Of a stretch of 64,000 nucleotides of DNA, positions 28,306 through 39,949 are shown piece after piece. The DNA lies in assembly GCF_004331075.1 (NCBI RefSeq), contig NZ_SJNX01000009.1, forward strand, positions 1 to 64,000. The letters run 5' to 3'. The notes below the pieces were generated by a model, which was not told the DNA's origin, did no database searches, and saw nothing but the letters and a program-made list of their open reading frames with translations. The position numbers and the translations under genes are program-made. Position 1 is the first letter of the stretch. Each line of letters opens with the position of its first letter. Source of the DNA: Acinetobacter brisouioides (GTDB lineage Bacteria > Pseudomonadota > Gammaproteobacteria > Pseudomonadales > Moraxellaceae).

Positions 28306-29139
28306 TTATTGTAAAAAAGTGCGAGAAAAACCTTGCTGGTATTGTTTCGGGGTCACACCAGTATGTGCTTTAAAGACTTTATGAAAATGACTTTGATCAC
28401 TAAAGCCCAGATCGGTTGCGAGTGTACTGATTTTCGCGCCTGTTTTTAAGACTTGACGAGCTTGATGAATTTTAAGATTAACTTGAAACAAATGCGGGGT
28501 TAAACCAAGATTGGCTTTAAATAAGCGAATGACCACATAACGACTAACACCAATTTTCTCTGCAAGTTGCTGTAAAGATAAAAAACCTTGGGCATTTTGG
28601 CAAAGGGTTATCAGCATTTGTAAATGTTGATGAAAATAAGCATGTTGCGGTAATTTCTGCCAGTCGATATATGGAAATAATAGCTGTGTGAGGCATTCGA
28701 TTAATACTTGCTCTTTTTCTGTAATTAACACACTTGGATCAAACAATGTCTGATTCATCTGACCAAAAGCTTCGTAAGCTACAGAATCATACAGCACAAA
28801 AGGTTTGAGTTGCGGTATAGGCATTTTTTCAAGCAATAAGAAATGCACTTCACTTGATAAGTGTTCTAACCAAGTTGCATCAACATGCAACATTTGGTAA
28901 CTCCAGTGCTGATGATCTGCTGGATTACAAGAATGCTCAATATGTGCAGGAATAACGACGAGGCTTTCTTGCTGAATGGTTACTTCATCGGTAAAAGCAC
29001 TATAGAAAGTACTCTGCCCCGCATCCACCGCACCAATAGATAAGGTCGCGTGACTATGCGCTTTGTAACAAATACGGCTCTGACATGCCCGCCGTGTTTC
29101 CACATAAGGCATGCGAGGATCTGACCAAAACTCAAGCAA
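28306..29139 (-). CDS. AraC-family transcription regulator
   Basis: A 277-residue regulator with an N-terminal cupin-like sensor (about residues 20-110, KAHSHATLSIGAVDAGQSTF) and a C-terminal double helix-turn-helix (about 175-275, ATDLGFSDQSHFHKVFKAH and GVTPKQY). This type often sits next to LysE exporters and senses an amino acid. The start is uncertain: TTG at 29139 gives the family-like text [14 protein letters not shown], while ATG at 29112 would drop nine residues. With TTG the gene overlaps the peroxidase gene by eight bases. Confidence 0.85.
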   Translation of the reverse strand: MLEFWSDPRMPYVETRRACQSRICYKAHSHATLSIGAVDAGQSTFYSAFTDEVTIQQESLVVIPAHIEHSCNPADHQHWSYQMLHVDATWLEHLSSEVHFLLLEKMPIPQLKPFVLYDSVAYEAFGQMNQTLFDPSVLITEKEQVLIECLTQLLFPYIDWQKLPQHAYFHQHLQMLITLCQNAQGFLSLQQLAEKIGVSRYVVIRLFKANLGLTPHLFQVNLKIHQARQVLKTGAKISTLATDLGFSDQSHFHKVFKAHTGVTPKQYQQGFSRTFLQ

Positions 29140-29629
29140 ATTGGGTCACTGCAAGGGCCTGTTCAATATCTTGCTCTAAGCTTTCAGGTTTGGTTGTTGG
29201 TGCGTAGCGGTTAAGCACTTCACCATTTCTTCCAATCAAGAATTTAGTGAAATTCCACTTAATACTTTGACTACCTAAAATCCCCTTGGCTTCACGGGTG
29301 AGCAGGCGAAAAATTGCATGTGCTTCAGGGCCTTTTACATCAACTTTAGCAAACATTGGAAAACTGACACCATAATTACGCTTGCAAAAGTTATCTATTT
29401 CTTCATTGCTTCCAGGATCTTGCCCACCAAACTGGTTACATGGAAAGCCCAATACAACCAGACCCTGATCCCGATACTTTTGATAGAGCTTTTCTAGGCC
29501 CGAAAACTGCGGAGTGAAACCACATTTACTTGCAGTATTGACGATCAGCAGTACCTTGCCTTCATAATCAGCCATAGACTGAATATGACCATCTAGGCGT
29601 TCTGCTTCAAATTGATAAATTTTTGTCAT
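29132..29629 (-). CDS. Glutathione/thioredoxin peroxidase (BtuE type)
   Basis: A 165-residue peroxidase of the GPx family that uses cysteine in place of selenocysteine. Catalytic C36 (SKCGFTP), the resolving C64 (FPCNQFGG), Q70 and the tryptophan in IKWNFTKF are all present. It reduces hydroperoxides, probably with thioredoxin or glutathione. Its ATG overlaps the msrB stop by four bases, so oxidant removal and methionine repair are translationally coupled. Confidence 0.92.
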   Translation of the reverse strand: MTKIYQFEAERLDGHIQSMADYEGKVLLIVNTASKCGFTPQFSGLEKLYQKYRDQGLVVLGFPCNQFGGQDPGSNEEIDNFCKRNYGVSFPMFAKVDVKGPEAHAIFRLLTREAKGILGSQSIKWNFTKFLIGRNGEVLNRYAPTTKPESLEQDIEQALAVTQFA

Positions 29630-30045
29630 GGATAAGTTTCCTCATCACTTTTTTCTTGTGTTTTGAGTTCCAGAGAAGCGGAATTTACACAGTAGCGTAG
29701 ACCTGTTGGCTGTGGGCCATCTTCAAAAACATGCCCCAAATGTGCATCACAATGATGACAAACAATTTCGACACGTACCATTCCGTGGCTCAAATCATCA
29801 TGTTCTTCTATTGCAGTCGTATTAATTGGCTTATAAAAACTTGGCCAACCACAACCACTATCATATTTAGCATCTGACTCAAACAACGGCGCACCGCAAC
29901 AACGACAAGTATAAGTTCCTGACTGTTTGGTATTCCAATATTTACCTGTAAATGGAGCTTCTGTACCTTTTTGGCGTGTAATTCTATATTCTTCTGGCGA
30001 TAACTCTCTTTGCCATTCTCTTGGTGTTTTATTCAGTTTTCCCAT
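29626..30045 (-). CDS. msrB: Peptide methionine-R-sulfoxide reductase
   Basis: Repairs methionine-R-sulfoxide in proteins. The 139-residue protein has the four zinc cysteines (C47, C50, C96, C99), CGWPSF (65-70), and catalytic C119 in [19 protein letters not shown] lies upstream. It heads the group msrB-gpx-araC-lysE and is divergent from alaA. No msrA lies in the window. Confidence 0.95.
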   Translation of the reverse strand: MGKLNKTPREWQRELSPEEYRITRQKGTEAPFTGKYWNTKQSGTYTCRCCGAPLFESDAKYDSGCGWPSFYKPINTTAIEEHDDLSHGMVRVEIVCHHCDAHLGHVFEDGPQPTGLRYCVNSASLELKTQEKSDEETYP

Positions 30046-30274
30046 TATTCTTTCCCTGTCTATTTTGCTGTTTACAATAGGATAATCCTATATTTACGTT
30101 ATTCATTCTAAAATTTCTAGTCTTTAATTCACAATTTACAAAACATGTATAAACAATAAAAAAGCAAAAAGAAAGCAATACTAACAATAAAAGTAAGCAA
30201 TTTTATTTTGTAAGTGCTTTTTTGTGAGCAATATTAGTGTTACTCTTACAACCATTCTTGCTTAGGATTAAAAA

Positions 30275-31705
30275 ATGTCGCAAAAAAAGAGCGTTATTTT
30301 TAAAAATCTACTGCCCGTGATTAAACAATATCAACAGGCAGGATTTACGCATGAAAAAATTGTTACATTACTTAGAGATCAACATGACCTTGACCTAGTA
30401 ACAACTGAAACATTCAAAAGTTATTTATATCGTTATGCAAAAGTGAACCCCACTCCTTCTGAGAGCATCAAAATGACGAACACTATCCAAACCCCACGAG
30501 AAATTAAAAAGTCATCAAAACTTGAGCATGTTTGCTATGACATTCGTGGACCAGTGTTACGAGCGGCCAACGAGATGGAGGAACAAGGGCACAAGATTAT
30601 TAAGCTCAATATTGGCAACCCTGCCCCGTTTGGTTTTGAAGCGCCACAAGAAATTATTAACGATGTCGCTTTAAATCTACCCAATGCGATTGGTTATACA
30701 GATTCACGTGGCATTTTCCCCGCACGTAAAGCGATTTGCCAGTATTATCAGCAAAAAGGCATTCTCAACATGCACGTGAATGACGTGTACGTTGGTAATG
30801 GCGTATCTGAACTGATTGTGATGGCAATGCAAGGCTTGCTTGATGACGGCGATGAAATGCTGGTTCCAATGCCAGACTATCCACTTTGGACAGCCGCAGT
30901 CAATTTATCGGGCGGTACAGCAATTCACTATAAATGTGATGAAGAAAATAGCTGGTATCCAGATATTGCCGATATGGAATCAAAAATCACGCCAAATACT
31001 CGCGGGATTGTGGTGATTAACCCGAACAACCCAACGGGTTCAGTTTATCCGCGCCATATTCTGGAGCAGATTGTTGCTCTTGCAAAAAAATATGATCTAA
31101 TTTTGTTTGCTGATGAAATCTACGACAAAATCATTTATGACGGAATTGAACATGTTGCTTTAGCATCTTTAGCGGGCAATCACCTGTGCATTTCCTTCAA
31201 TGGATTATCTAAAGCCTATCGTATCGCTGGTTTCCGCGCAGGCTGGATGGCAATTACGGGCGACAAGTCTCGTGCAACCGACTATATCGAAGGCTTGGAC
31301 ATGCTGGCATCAATGCGTCTTTGTGCAAACCATCAGGCACAATATGCGATTCAAACTGCACTGGGTGGCTATCAGTCAATTAATGATTTGATTCGCCCAG
31401 GTGGTCGCCTGTATGAACAACGTAATATTGCATGGCAAATGCTGAATGAAATTCCTGGTGTGAGTTGTGTCAAACCTGAAGGTGCAATGTATTGCTTCCC
31501 TCGCCTTGACCCAACAGTATATCCAATTAAGGACGATGAAAAGTTAATGCTTGACCTGTTACGTGCCGAGAAAGTCTTACTGGTACAAGGCACAGGTTTT
31601 AACTGGCCAACACCAGATCATTTCCGTGTTGTATTCTTGCCTGCAGAAAATGAACTAAGAGAAGCAATCACTCGAATGGGACGTTTCTTAGCCACTTTGC
31701 GTTAA
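30275..31705 (+). CDS. alaA: AlaA-like glutamate-pyruvate aminotransferase with an N-terminal helical domain
   Basis: Residues from about 78 (KSSKLEHVCYDIRGPVL) onward match E. coli AlaA closely, including the PLP lysine K313 (FNGLSKAYR), ADEIYDK and RLCANHQAQYAIQTALGG. It makes alanine from pyruvate and glutamate. The gene has about 66 extra N-terminal codons, forming a basic, mostly helical segment (LLPVIKQYQQAGFTHEKIV, then TFKSYLYRYAKV) that resembles small helix-turn-helix modules of plasmid proteins. AGGAT before the first ATG supports the long form; an internal ATG at 30473 preceded by GAGAG could give the normal 410-residue enzyme. Both forms may be made. Confidence 0.88.
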   Translation: MSQKKSVIFKNLLPVIKQYQQAGFTHEKIVTLLRDQHDLDLVTTETFKSYLYRYAKVNPTPSESIKMTNTIQTPREIKKSSKLEHVCYDIRGPVLRAANEMEEQGHKIIKLNIGNPAPFGFEAPQEIINDVALNLPNAIGYTDSRGIFPARKAICQYYQQKGILNMHVNDVYVGNGVSELIVMAMQGLLDDGDEMLVPMPDYPLWTAAVNLSGGTAIHYKCDEENSWYPDIADMESKITPNTRGIVVINPNNPTGSVYPRHILEQIVALAKKYDLILFADEIYDKIIYDGIEHVALASLAGNHLCISFNGLSKAYRIAGFRAGWMAITGDKSRATDYIEGLDMLASMRLCANHQAQYAIQTALGGYQSINDLIRPGGRLYEQRNIAWQMLNEIPGVSCVKPEGAMYCFPRLDPTVYPIKDDEKLMLDLLRAEKVLLVQGTGFNWPTPDHFRVVFLPAENELREAITRMGRFLATLR

Positions 31706-31720
31706 GTTAAATGATGCAAT

Positions 31721-31758
31721 AAAAAAAGCAGCGCTCAAAATAGACGCTGCTTTTTTTT
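31721..31758 (+). terminator. Intrinsic terminator of alaA
   Basis: GCAGCG and CGCTGC arms inside A- and T-runs (eight T) about 15 bases after the stop. Confidence 0.9.
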
Positions 31759-32061
31759 CATACTAAACCCAAGCCAATTTCTTCGATTATAAATAATAAT
31801 TAATTAACTTAATTACTCAATTAAAAGCCAAGAATAAAATAAATAATATATTTATCAAAAATATAGGAAACAAAAAACAATTATCATCTCTCTTATTCCT
31901 CATGTTTAATTTTTACTATTCATTAAAATTTTTAATATATTCCATGCCATAAGCAACAAATACCATGTAAAAAATGCATACTACTTTCTTTTTTTGCATT
32001 TAACACTGCTTCAAAATCGAGCAACAATGCCCACCTGCACAATAATATTACGACACCCGAA

Positions 32062-32113
32062 TTCGGTCAGAGCAGATACAGATTCAGGAATAGAATCCGT
32101 AAAACTGACCGAA
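32062..32113 (+). promoter_or_regulatory. gltP leader hairpin I
   Basis: TTCGGTCAG (32062-32070) pairs exactly with CTGACCGAA (32105-32113). Inside lies a second stem, GATTC (32081-32085) with GAATC (32093-32097). No T-run follows. It looks like a structured RNA leader or a protein-binding palindrome. Confidence 0.6.
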
Positions 32114-32128
32114 CTTACAAGGAAAGCT

Positions 32129-32170
32129 TTCAATCATTCCTAGACTGCTACTCTCTAGAAGGTGATTGAA
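32129..32170 (+). promoter_or_regulatory. gltP leader hairpin II
   Basis: TTCAATCA (32129-32136) pairs with TGATTGAA (32163-32170). The inner stem CCTAGA pairs with TCTAG and GG across a two-base bulge. It ends 20 bases before the gltP start, just upstream of the ribosome site, where folding could govern translation. Confidence 0.6.
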
Positions 32171-32190
32171 TCAAATGGATAGAGGTTCGC

Positions 32191-33492
32191 ATGAATCAAA
32201 AAAAGCTGCTCAAGTATATTGTATTTGCTATTTTGCTTGGAATTTTGACGGGCTGGATCTGCCATCATTTTTTCAATCAAGGTGAGCAACTTAAGCAAAT
32301 CGCGTCTTATTTTAATATCATCACAGATGTATTCTTACGCTTGATCAAAATGATCATTGCACCATTGGTATTTGCGACCATCATTTCAGGTATTGTATCA
32401 ATGGGGAAATCTGCTTCTCTAGGCAGTATTACCTTTAAATCCATGACTTGGTTTATTACCGCGTCCTTCGTTTCACTGGCTATTGGTATGGGACTTGCCA
32501 ATTTTCTCCAACCAGGTGCAGGACTACATTTAGTCTTGCCGACAGCACAGCAAGTCAGTAATGCCGCCCTCCCCGCGACAACAGGATTTACCCTACAATC
32601 ATTTATGACCCATGTATTCCCTCGCAGTATTGCAGAGGCGATGGCAAATAATGATATTTTACAAGTTTTGGTTTTTTCAATCTTCTTTGGTTCTGCGCTT
32701 GCCTATGTCAGCCATGGCAAAGAATCAACCATTATCCGTTTAACAGAAGAACTCAGCAAAGTGATGTTCCGCATCACGGATTATGTCATGTCATTTGCCC
32801 CAGTTGCAGTCTTTGCTGCAATGGCATCTGCAATTACGTTGCAAGGTTTAGGTCTTATTGTTGATTACGGCGTTTTGATTGCCGAATTCTATTTCGGTCT
32901 ATTCCTACTTTGGATTGTACTATTCACTGTGGGTGCAATCGTGCTTAAAAAAGATATCTTCCGTTTAGGCAAACTCATTCGTGAACCAGTCACACTGGCT
33001 TTTGCAACAGCATCAAGCGAGTCAGCCTACCCAAAAGTCATGGATGCGCTCACCAAGTTTGGTGTGCCAAAAAAAATCACCAGCTTTGTTCTACCTTTAG
33101 GCTATTCATTTAATCTTGATGGTTCAATGATGTACACCACCTTTGCAGTACTCTTTATTGCTCAGGCTTATCATATTGAATTGAGTTTCACCCAACAGAT
33201 TTTAATCTTGTTGACACTCATGGTTACAAGTAAAGGGATTGCGGGTGTTTCTCGGGCATCTATTGTTGTGATTTCAGCAACTCTTACCATGTTCCACTTG
33301 CCAGAAGCAGGAATCTTGTTACTCCTCGGGATTGACCAATTCCTTGATATGGGACGTACTGCAACCAATGTTGTCGGAAATAGTATTGCGACTGCTGTCG
33401 TTGCAAAACTCGAAGGTGACAAAGTAGTAGAAACTGAAGAAGCTCCAGAGCAAGTATTAATTACCCCACAACAAGAACAAAATATCGCTTAA
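32191..33492 (+). CDS. gltP: GltP-type dicarboxylate/glutamate:cation symporter
   Basis: A 433-residue secondary transporter of the glutamate/aspartate/C4-dicarboxylate family (DAACS). The family reentrant loops and signatures are visible: TASSESAYPKVMD near residue 272, FNLDGSMMYT near 308 and DMGRTATNVVGNSIAT near 388. It takes up glutamate, aspartate or C4-dicarboxylates. A downstream neighbour is a glutaminase-asparaginase whose products are glutamate and aspartate, so the pair may act together even though each has its own signals. Confidence 0.9.
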   Translation: MNQKKLLKYIVFAILLGILTGWICHHFFNQGEQLKQIASYFNIITDVFLRLIKMIIAPLVFATIISGIVSMGKSASLGSITFKSMTWFITASFVSLAIGMGLANFLQPGAGLHLVLPTAQQVSNAALPATTGFTLQSFMTHVFPRSIAEAMANNDILQVLVFSIFFGSALAYVSHGKESTIIRLTEELSKVMFRITDYVMSFAPVAVFAAMASAITLQGLGLIVDYGVLIAEFYFGLFLLWIVLFTVGAIVLKKDIFRLGKLIREPVTLAFATASSESAYPKVMDALTKFGVPKKITSFVLPLGYSFNLDGSMMYTTFAVLFIAQAYHIELSFTQQILILLTLMVTSKGIAGVSRASIVVISATLTMFHLPEAGILLLLGIDQFLDMGRTATNVVGNSIATAVVAKLEGDKVVETEEAPEQVLITPQQEQNIA

Positions 33493-33510
33493 TTTATTTT
33501 ACTCCTTAAC

Positions 33511-33551
33511 AGAGCAATTTTATTATGGTTATATAAAATTGCTCTTTTTTT
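33511..33551 (+). terminator. Intrinsic terminator of gltP
   Basis: AGAGCAATTTTAT pairs with ATAAAATTGCTCT and seven T follow. Confidence 0.9.
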
Positions 33552-35295
<1,744 letters not shown>

Positions 35296-35309
35296 TTTAT
35301 AAACAAATA

Positions 35310-35380
35310 GACTTCTTTTTATCACGATTTACCCTCTTTTTGTGTTTTCACACAGAGAGAAAGAACGAGTGAAAGAAGTC
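35310..35380. repeat. Dispersed palindromic element, copy C
   Basis: GACTTCTTT at the left and GAAAGAAGTC at the right are inverted, with ACCCTCTTTTTG and GAGAGAAAGAAC inner arms like copy D. It lies between the asparaginase stop and its terminator, so it is transcribed. Confidence 0.7.
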
Positions 35381-35390
35381 GAATGTATAA

Positions 35391-35421
35391 ATCCCGAAGT
35401 TATTGACTTCGGGATTTTTTT
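35391..35421 (+). terminator. Intrinsic terminator of the asparaginase gene
   Basis: ATCCCGAAGT and ACTTCGGGAT form a 10-bp stem followed by seven T. Confidence 0.92.
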
Positions 35422-35518
35422 ATCAAAATTGCGTAGATTTTCCACAAAGAAAAATTACAGGCTTATATTGTAGAAATAGCATGTTAAAATAAGCGTTGCT
35501 TTCGCGAAGGACGTTTTT

Positions 35519-38500
35519 ATGCAGCAATTTGTACATCTTGGTATCCATACAGAGTTTTCGATTACCGAATCGATTGTTCGTATACCTGATTTAATTAAAG
35601 CTGCGGTAAAACAAGAAATGCCCGCTTTAGCATTGACCGACTTGTCGAACCTGCATGCTGCGGTCAAATTTTATAAATCCTGCTTAGGCAAAGGGATTAA
35701 ACCCATTTTAGGCAGTACCATTCGCTTAAACGATGCTGAGCATAAAGCAACGTTACTCGCCATGGATAATCACGGCTGGCGCAGCATTACCGAATTAGTG
35801 TCACAAGCTTATATTGAAGGGCAACAACTCGATATACCTTGTGTGCAAAAAGATTGGGTACTCAATCAAAATGAAGGCATTATCGTGCTGCTAGGTCTGC
35901 ACAGTGATGTTGGTCAACTGCTCTGCTCGTCCAATCCGCAAAAAGCGGAGCCACTCTTTCAAGAATGGCATGAAAAATTTGGTAATCGAGTTTACTTTGC
36001 CATTACGCGCACCAATCGCCCAAATGAAGAAATTTTTATTTCCGAGGCGATCAAGCTTGCTGCAAAATATCAAGTGGGTATCGTTGCACATAATGATGTG
36101 CACTTTATCACCGAAGAAGACTTTGAAGCACACGAAGCTCGCGTCTGTATTGCCGAAGGTTATGTTTTGGCAGATGATCGACGCCCACGTTTATACAGCC
36201 CTGAGCAATATTTTAAAACTGCTGAGCAAATGATTGAGCTGTTTGCGGATATTCCAAGCTCAATTGACAATACTGTACAAATTGCCAAACGCTGCAATGT
36301 CAGTTTGCGGTTAGGCAAATATTTCTTGCCCGAATACCCAATTCCTGAAGGCTTCAACACTGACAGTTATTTTGAGCATTTAGCCAAAGAAGGTCTGGAA
36401 GAACGCCTTGAACAGCTTTATCCAAGTGTAAAGCGTGATGAGGACTGGGCAGAAATACGTCAACCTTATGATGAACGTCTGCGTTACGAAATCGATATTA
36501 TTCTTAAAATGGGATTTCCAGGCTACTTCCTCATCGTGATGGACTTCATTCAATGGTCAAAAAACAATGGGGTTCCCGTTGGGCCTGGGCGGGGTTCAGG
36601 TGCGGGTTCATTGGTTGCTTTCAGTCTAAAAATTACTGACCTTGACCCATTGCGCTATGACCTACTCTTCGAGCGTTTCTTAAACCCTGAACGTGTTTCC
36701 ATGCCTGACTTTGACGTCGACTTCTGTATTGCAGGGCGTGACCGCGTGATTGACTACGTTGCACGTCATTATGGACGCGATGCAGTATCACAAATTGCCA
36801 CCTTCGGTACGATGGCAGCTAAAGGTGCGATCCGTGACGTAGCACGGGTACTGGGTAAATCTTATGGTTTGGCAGACCGTATTTCTAAACTGGTGCCAAC
36901 TAAACCACTGGGTGTGGACTTAGTTACAGCGATTGAAATGGAACCACAACTCAAAGATGTTGTCACCAACCCTTCCAATCCTGACTATGACGATGCCTCT
37001 GAAATCTGGGAAATGGCGCTTAAATTAGAAGGCATCACACGAAATACAGGTAAACATGCGGGTGGTGTGGTGATTGCACCGACCAAAATTACTGACTTTT
37101 CTGCGGTGCTTTGTGATGCAGATGGCACTAACCGCGTTGCTCAATACGATAAAGACGATGTTGAATCGGCAGGTCTGGTCAAATTCGACTTCTTGGGTTT
37201 ACGTAACCTGACCGTAATTGAAGATGCAATCCAAAATATCAATAAACACCGCGCAGCAGATGAGCAATTGCTCATTTCGAATGTTGCCTTAGACGACCCT
37301 CACGCCTATAAAATTTTTGCTGAAGCCAACACCACTGCGGTATTCCAGTTTGAATCCGTCGGCATGAAGCGCATGCTCAAAGAAGCACGCCCAAGCAAGT
37401 TTGAAGAAATTATTGCGTTTGTATCCTTGTACCGTCCAGGCCCAATGGATCTGATTCCTGACTTTATTCACCGTATGCACGGTGGTGAGTTCGAGTATTT
37501 GCACCCACTGTTGGAAAGTGTCCTCGAACCAACTTATGGCATTATGGTCTATCAGGAACAGGTTATGCAGGCCGCGCAATTCTGTGCGGGCTATACGCTC
37601 GGTGGAGCGGACTTGCTACGCCGCGCGATGGGGAAAAAGAAACCCGAAGAAATGGTCAAGCAGCGCCAAATCTTTATTGAAGGTGCTGCCAAAAAAGAGA
37701 TTGATGAAGCCACAGCCAATCATATCTTTGACTATATGGAAAAGTTCGCAGGCTATGGTTTTAACAAATCGCACGCAGCAGCCTATGCACTGGTTGCCTA
37801 TCACACTGCATGGTTAAAAGCACACTATCCTGCTGAGTTTTTGGCAGCAGTGATGTCATCGGAAATGCAGAACACCGACAACGTGGTGTTCTTGATTGAT
37901 GACTGTCGTAGCAATGGACTTGAAGTGTTACCACCATCGGTCAATATGTCACTGTATCATTTCCATGCCAGCGCGGAACGTACTATTGTTTATGGTTTGG
38001 GCGCGATCAAAGGCGTCGGTGAACAAGCCATGCAGTCGGTGATTGACTCACGTGAGAAAGATGGGCCTTATCAGGATTTATTTGATTTCTGTCACCGTAT
38101 TGATCTGAAAAAAATCAACAAACGCACACTTGAAGCATTGATTCGTGCAGGTGCGCTTGACTGTTTAGGTATTGAACGTGCAAGCCTGATGGCACAGCTT
38201 CCTGAAGCGGTGCAAGCAGCGGAACAGGCACGCCAAAACCGTGAAACGGGCATTATGGACTTATTTGGTGAAGTCGAAGAAGTTCAACGCAAGCCTGCAA
38301 AACCCGTAAAACCGTGGTCAGATGAAGTTCGCTTAAAAGGTGAAAAAGATACGCTGGGCTTGTACCTGACAGGTCATCCGATTGATATTTATCGCCCTGA
38401 GTTGAAAGCTTTTATTCCAAACAAAATTAGTGAGCTTAGTCCGACACGCCGAGGACAAACCACGGTATTTGCTGGTCTGGTCATGGATGTTGCCAACTTC

Positions 38501-39091
38501 CCAAACCGAATGATGATTACGCTTGATGATGGCACGGCCCGTATAGAAGTCAGTTGCAACCATGAACGCTTCCAGCGCTTCAAAGAGATCATTCAAAATG
38601 AGTGTGTGATAATTATTGAAGGTGAAATTTATGAGCGTGAAGGCTTTGAACGCCCTATGGCGCGTTTAACCAAAGCATTTAACCTCAATGAAGTTCGGCA
38701 AAAACGTGCACAAAACATTCAAATCAAGCTTGATCAACAGACTTTAACACCAAACTTATCGACGGATTTACAGCAATTACTGCAACCCTTTAAGCAATTG
38801 CCCGAATATCAGCACATTCCTGTGATTTTAAAACTCGATTTTAGTTATGCACAGGCAGAATTGCATTTTGCTGAACACTGGAAAATCGCGCCCACCGATG
38901 ATGCTTTGCGTAAGCTGCGGGATTATTTTGGGAAAGATGCGCTATATGTGGAATACCATGTCAAGTCCAAAGCAGCTAAAGCCATTAGTCTTGAAGAAGC
39001 TCAGGTGGCAAATGTGCCTCCTCCGCCTGCCGATATGAGCATGGATGAAGCCCTTGATTTATATCAGGCTGAAGTCAGTCAATATTCGTAA
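35519..39091 (+). CDS. dnaE: DNA polymerase III alpha subunit
   Basis: The replicative polymerase catalytic subunit, 1190 residues. It has an N-terminal PHP domain (HLGIHTEFSITES near residue 5), the polymerase active site PDFDVDFC near residue 398, the fingers region with GYGFNKSHAAAYALVAY, and an OB-fold near residue 990 (TTVFAGLVMD). The length is close to E. coli DnaE (1160). GAAGGA lies before the ATG. Followed by trmJ 15 bases later. Confidence 0.98.
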   Translation: MQQFVHLGIHTEFSITESIVRIPDLIKAAVKQEMPALALTDLSNLHAAVKFYKSCLGKGIKPILGSTIRLNDAEHKATLLAMDNHGWRSITELVSQAYIEGQQLDIPCVQKDWVLNQNEGIIVLLGLHSDVGQLLCSSNPQKAEPLFQEWHEKFGNRVYFAITRTNRPNEEIFISEAIKLAAKYQVGIVAHNDVHFITEEDFEAHEARVCIAEGYVLADDRRPRLYSPEQYFKTAEQMIELFADIPSSIDNTVQIAKRCNVSLRLGKYFLPEYPIPEGFNTDSYFEHLAKEGLEERLEQLYPSVKRDEDWAEIRQPYDERLRYEIDIILKMGFPGYFLIVMDFIQWSKNNGVPVGPGRGSGAGSLVAFSLKITDLDPLRYDLLFERFLNPERVSMPDFDVDFCIAGRDRVIDYVARHYGRDAVSQIATFGTMAAKGAIRDVARVLGKSYGLADRISKLVPTKPLGVDLVTAIEMEPQLKDVVTNPSNPDYDDASEIWEMALKLEGITRNTGKHAGGVVIAPTKITDFSAVLCDADGTNRVAQYDKDDVESAGLVKFDFLGLRNLTVIEDAIQNINKHRAADEQLLISNVALDDPHAYKIFAEANTTAVFQFESVGMKRMLKEARPSKFEEIIAFVSLYRPGPMDLIPDFIHRMHGGEFEYLHPLLESVLEPTYGIMVYQEQVMQAAQFCAGYTLGGADLLRRAMGKKKPEEMVKQRQIFIEGAAKKEIDEATANHIFDYMEKFAGYGFNKSHAAAYALVAYHTAWLKAHYPAEFLAAVMSSEMQNTDNVVFLIDDCRSNGLEVLPPSVNMSLYHFHASAERTIVYGLGAIKGVGEQAMQSVIDSREKDGPYQDLFDFCHRIDLKKINKRTLEALIRAGALDCLGIERASLMAQLPEAVQAAEQARQNRETGIMDLFGEVEEVQRKPAKPVKPWSDEVRLKGEKDTLGLYLTGHPIDIYRPELKAFIPNKISELSPTRRGQTTVFAGLVMDVANFPNRMMITLDDGTARIEVSCNHERFQRFKEIIQNECVIIIEGEIYEREGFERPMARLTKAFNLNEVRQKRAQNIQIKLDQQTLTPNLSTDLQQLLQPFKQLPEYQHIPVILKLDFSYAQAELHFAEHWKIAPTDDALRKLRDYFGKDALYVEYHVKSKAAKAISLEEAQVANVPPPPADMSMDEALDLYQAEVSQYS

Positions 39092-39106
39092 AATTTTGGA
39101 AAATTT

Positions 39107-39949
39107 ATGAAAACTTTTGATAATGCGATGGTGTCATCGCATTTAAACCATGTGCGTATTGTCATGGTTAACACCACTTTACCTGCCAATATTGGTAGCG
39201 CCTTGCGCGCCATGAAAACCATGGGGCTCAGCAAACTGGTACTGGTTGCACCAAAGATCTATCCGCATCCTGACATTGATGCTTTGGCCGCAGGTGCAAC
39301 CGATCTAATTGAAAAAATTGAGATTGTAGAAACACTCGAACAAGCGATTGCCGATTGTCATTTGGTGTTTGGAACCAGTGCGCGTAGCCGCACTATTCCT
39401 TGGCCACTACTTGATGTACGCCCTGCCAGTGAAAAAGCTCTGCAAGCTGTGGTACAGCAACAACAGGAAGTTGCGATTGTTTTTGGACGTGAAGACCGTG
39501 GTTTGACCAACGAAGAACTGTCGCTTGCCAACTACCATGTCACCATTCCCGTCAATACAGAATATGGCGTGTTAAATGTTGCTCAGGCGATTCAGATTAT
39601 CTGTTATGAACTGCGGATGGCAACGCTTGCATACGAACAACAAGACGATAACGACGCACAAAGCATGCCTGTCAATAACCAGATTGACATGCACTGGGAT
39701 GAGCCACTGGTGACTCAGGAACAGATGCAACAATTTTACCCGCATCTTGAAAAAATGCTTGAAGAAATTGAATTTTTAGATCTAAATAATCCAAGACTAC
39801 TGCCGCTACGTTTACGACGGTTATTCGGCAGAATTCAGCTTGACCGTATGGAATATAATTTATTACGCGGTATCTTTACCCGTGTACAGGCGCTCAGCCA
39901 AGGCAAATGGAAAAAATCGACAGATAAGGAGGATCAGCCCCATGTTTAA
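39107..39949 (+). CDS. trmJ: tRNA (cytidine/uridine-2'-O-)-methyltransferase TrmJ
   Basis: SpoU-class methyltransferase that modifies position 32 of certain tRNAs using S-adenosylmethionine. The trefoil-knot motifs are visible: [14 protein letters not shown] near residue 29, [12 protein letters not shown] near 125 and [14 protein letters not shown] near 157. The C-terminal extension (about 185-280) fits TrmJ rather than TrmL. Its stop overlaps the cysE start by eight bases. Confidence 0.9.
   Translation: MKTFDNAMVSSHLNHVRIVMVNTTLPANIGSALRAMKTMGLSKLVLVAPKIYPHPDIDALAAGATDLIEKIEIVETLEQAIADCHLVFGTSARSRTIPWPLLDVRPASEKALQAVVQQQQEVAIVFGREDRGLTNEELSLANYHVTIPVNTEYGVLNVAQAIQIICYELRMATLAYEQQDDNDAQSMPVNNQIDMHWDEPLVTQEQMQQFYPHLEKMLEEIEFLDLNNPRLLPLRLRRLFGRIQLDRMEYNLLRGIFTRVQALSQGKWKKSTDKEDQPHV

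Larger units (their letters stand above)
31759..32190. other. AT-rich gap and leader upstream of gltP
   Basis: The first 240 bases are very AT-rich with no open frame. The last 130 bases are less AT-rich and hold two composite hairpins (32062-32113 and 32129-32170), then GAGG before the gltP ATG. Confidence 0.6.

Noticed and set aside
37289..37817. Open frames on both strands inside dnaE
   Set aside because: Shadow frames of a conserved polymerase region.
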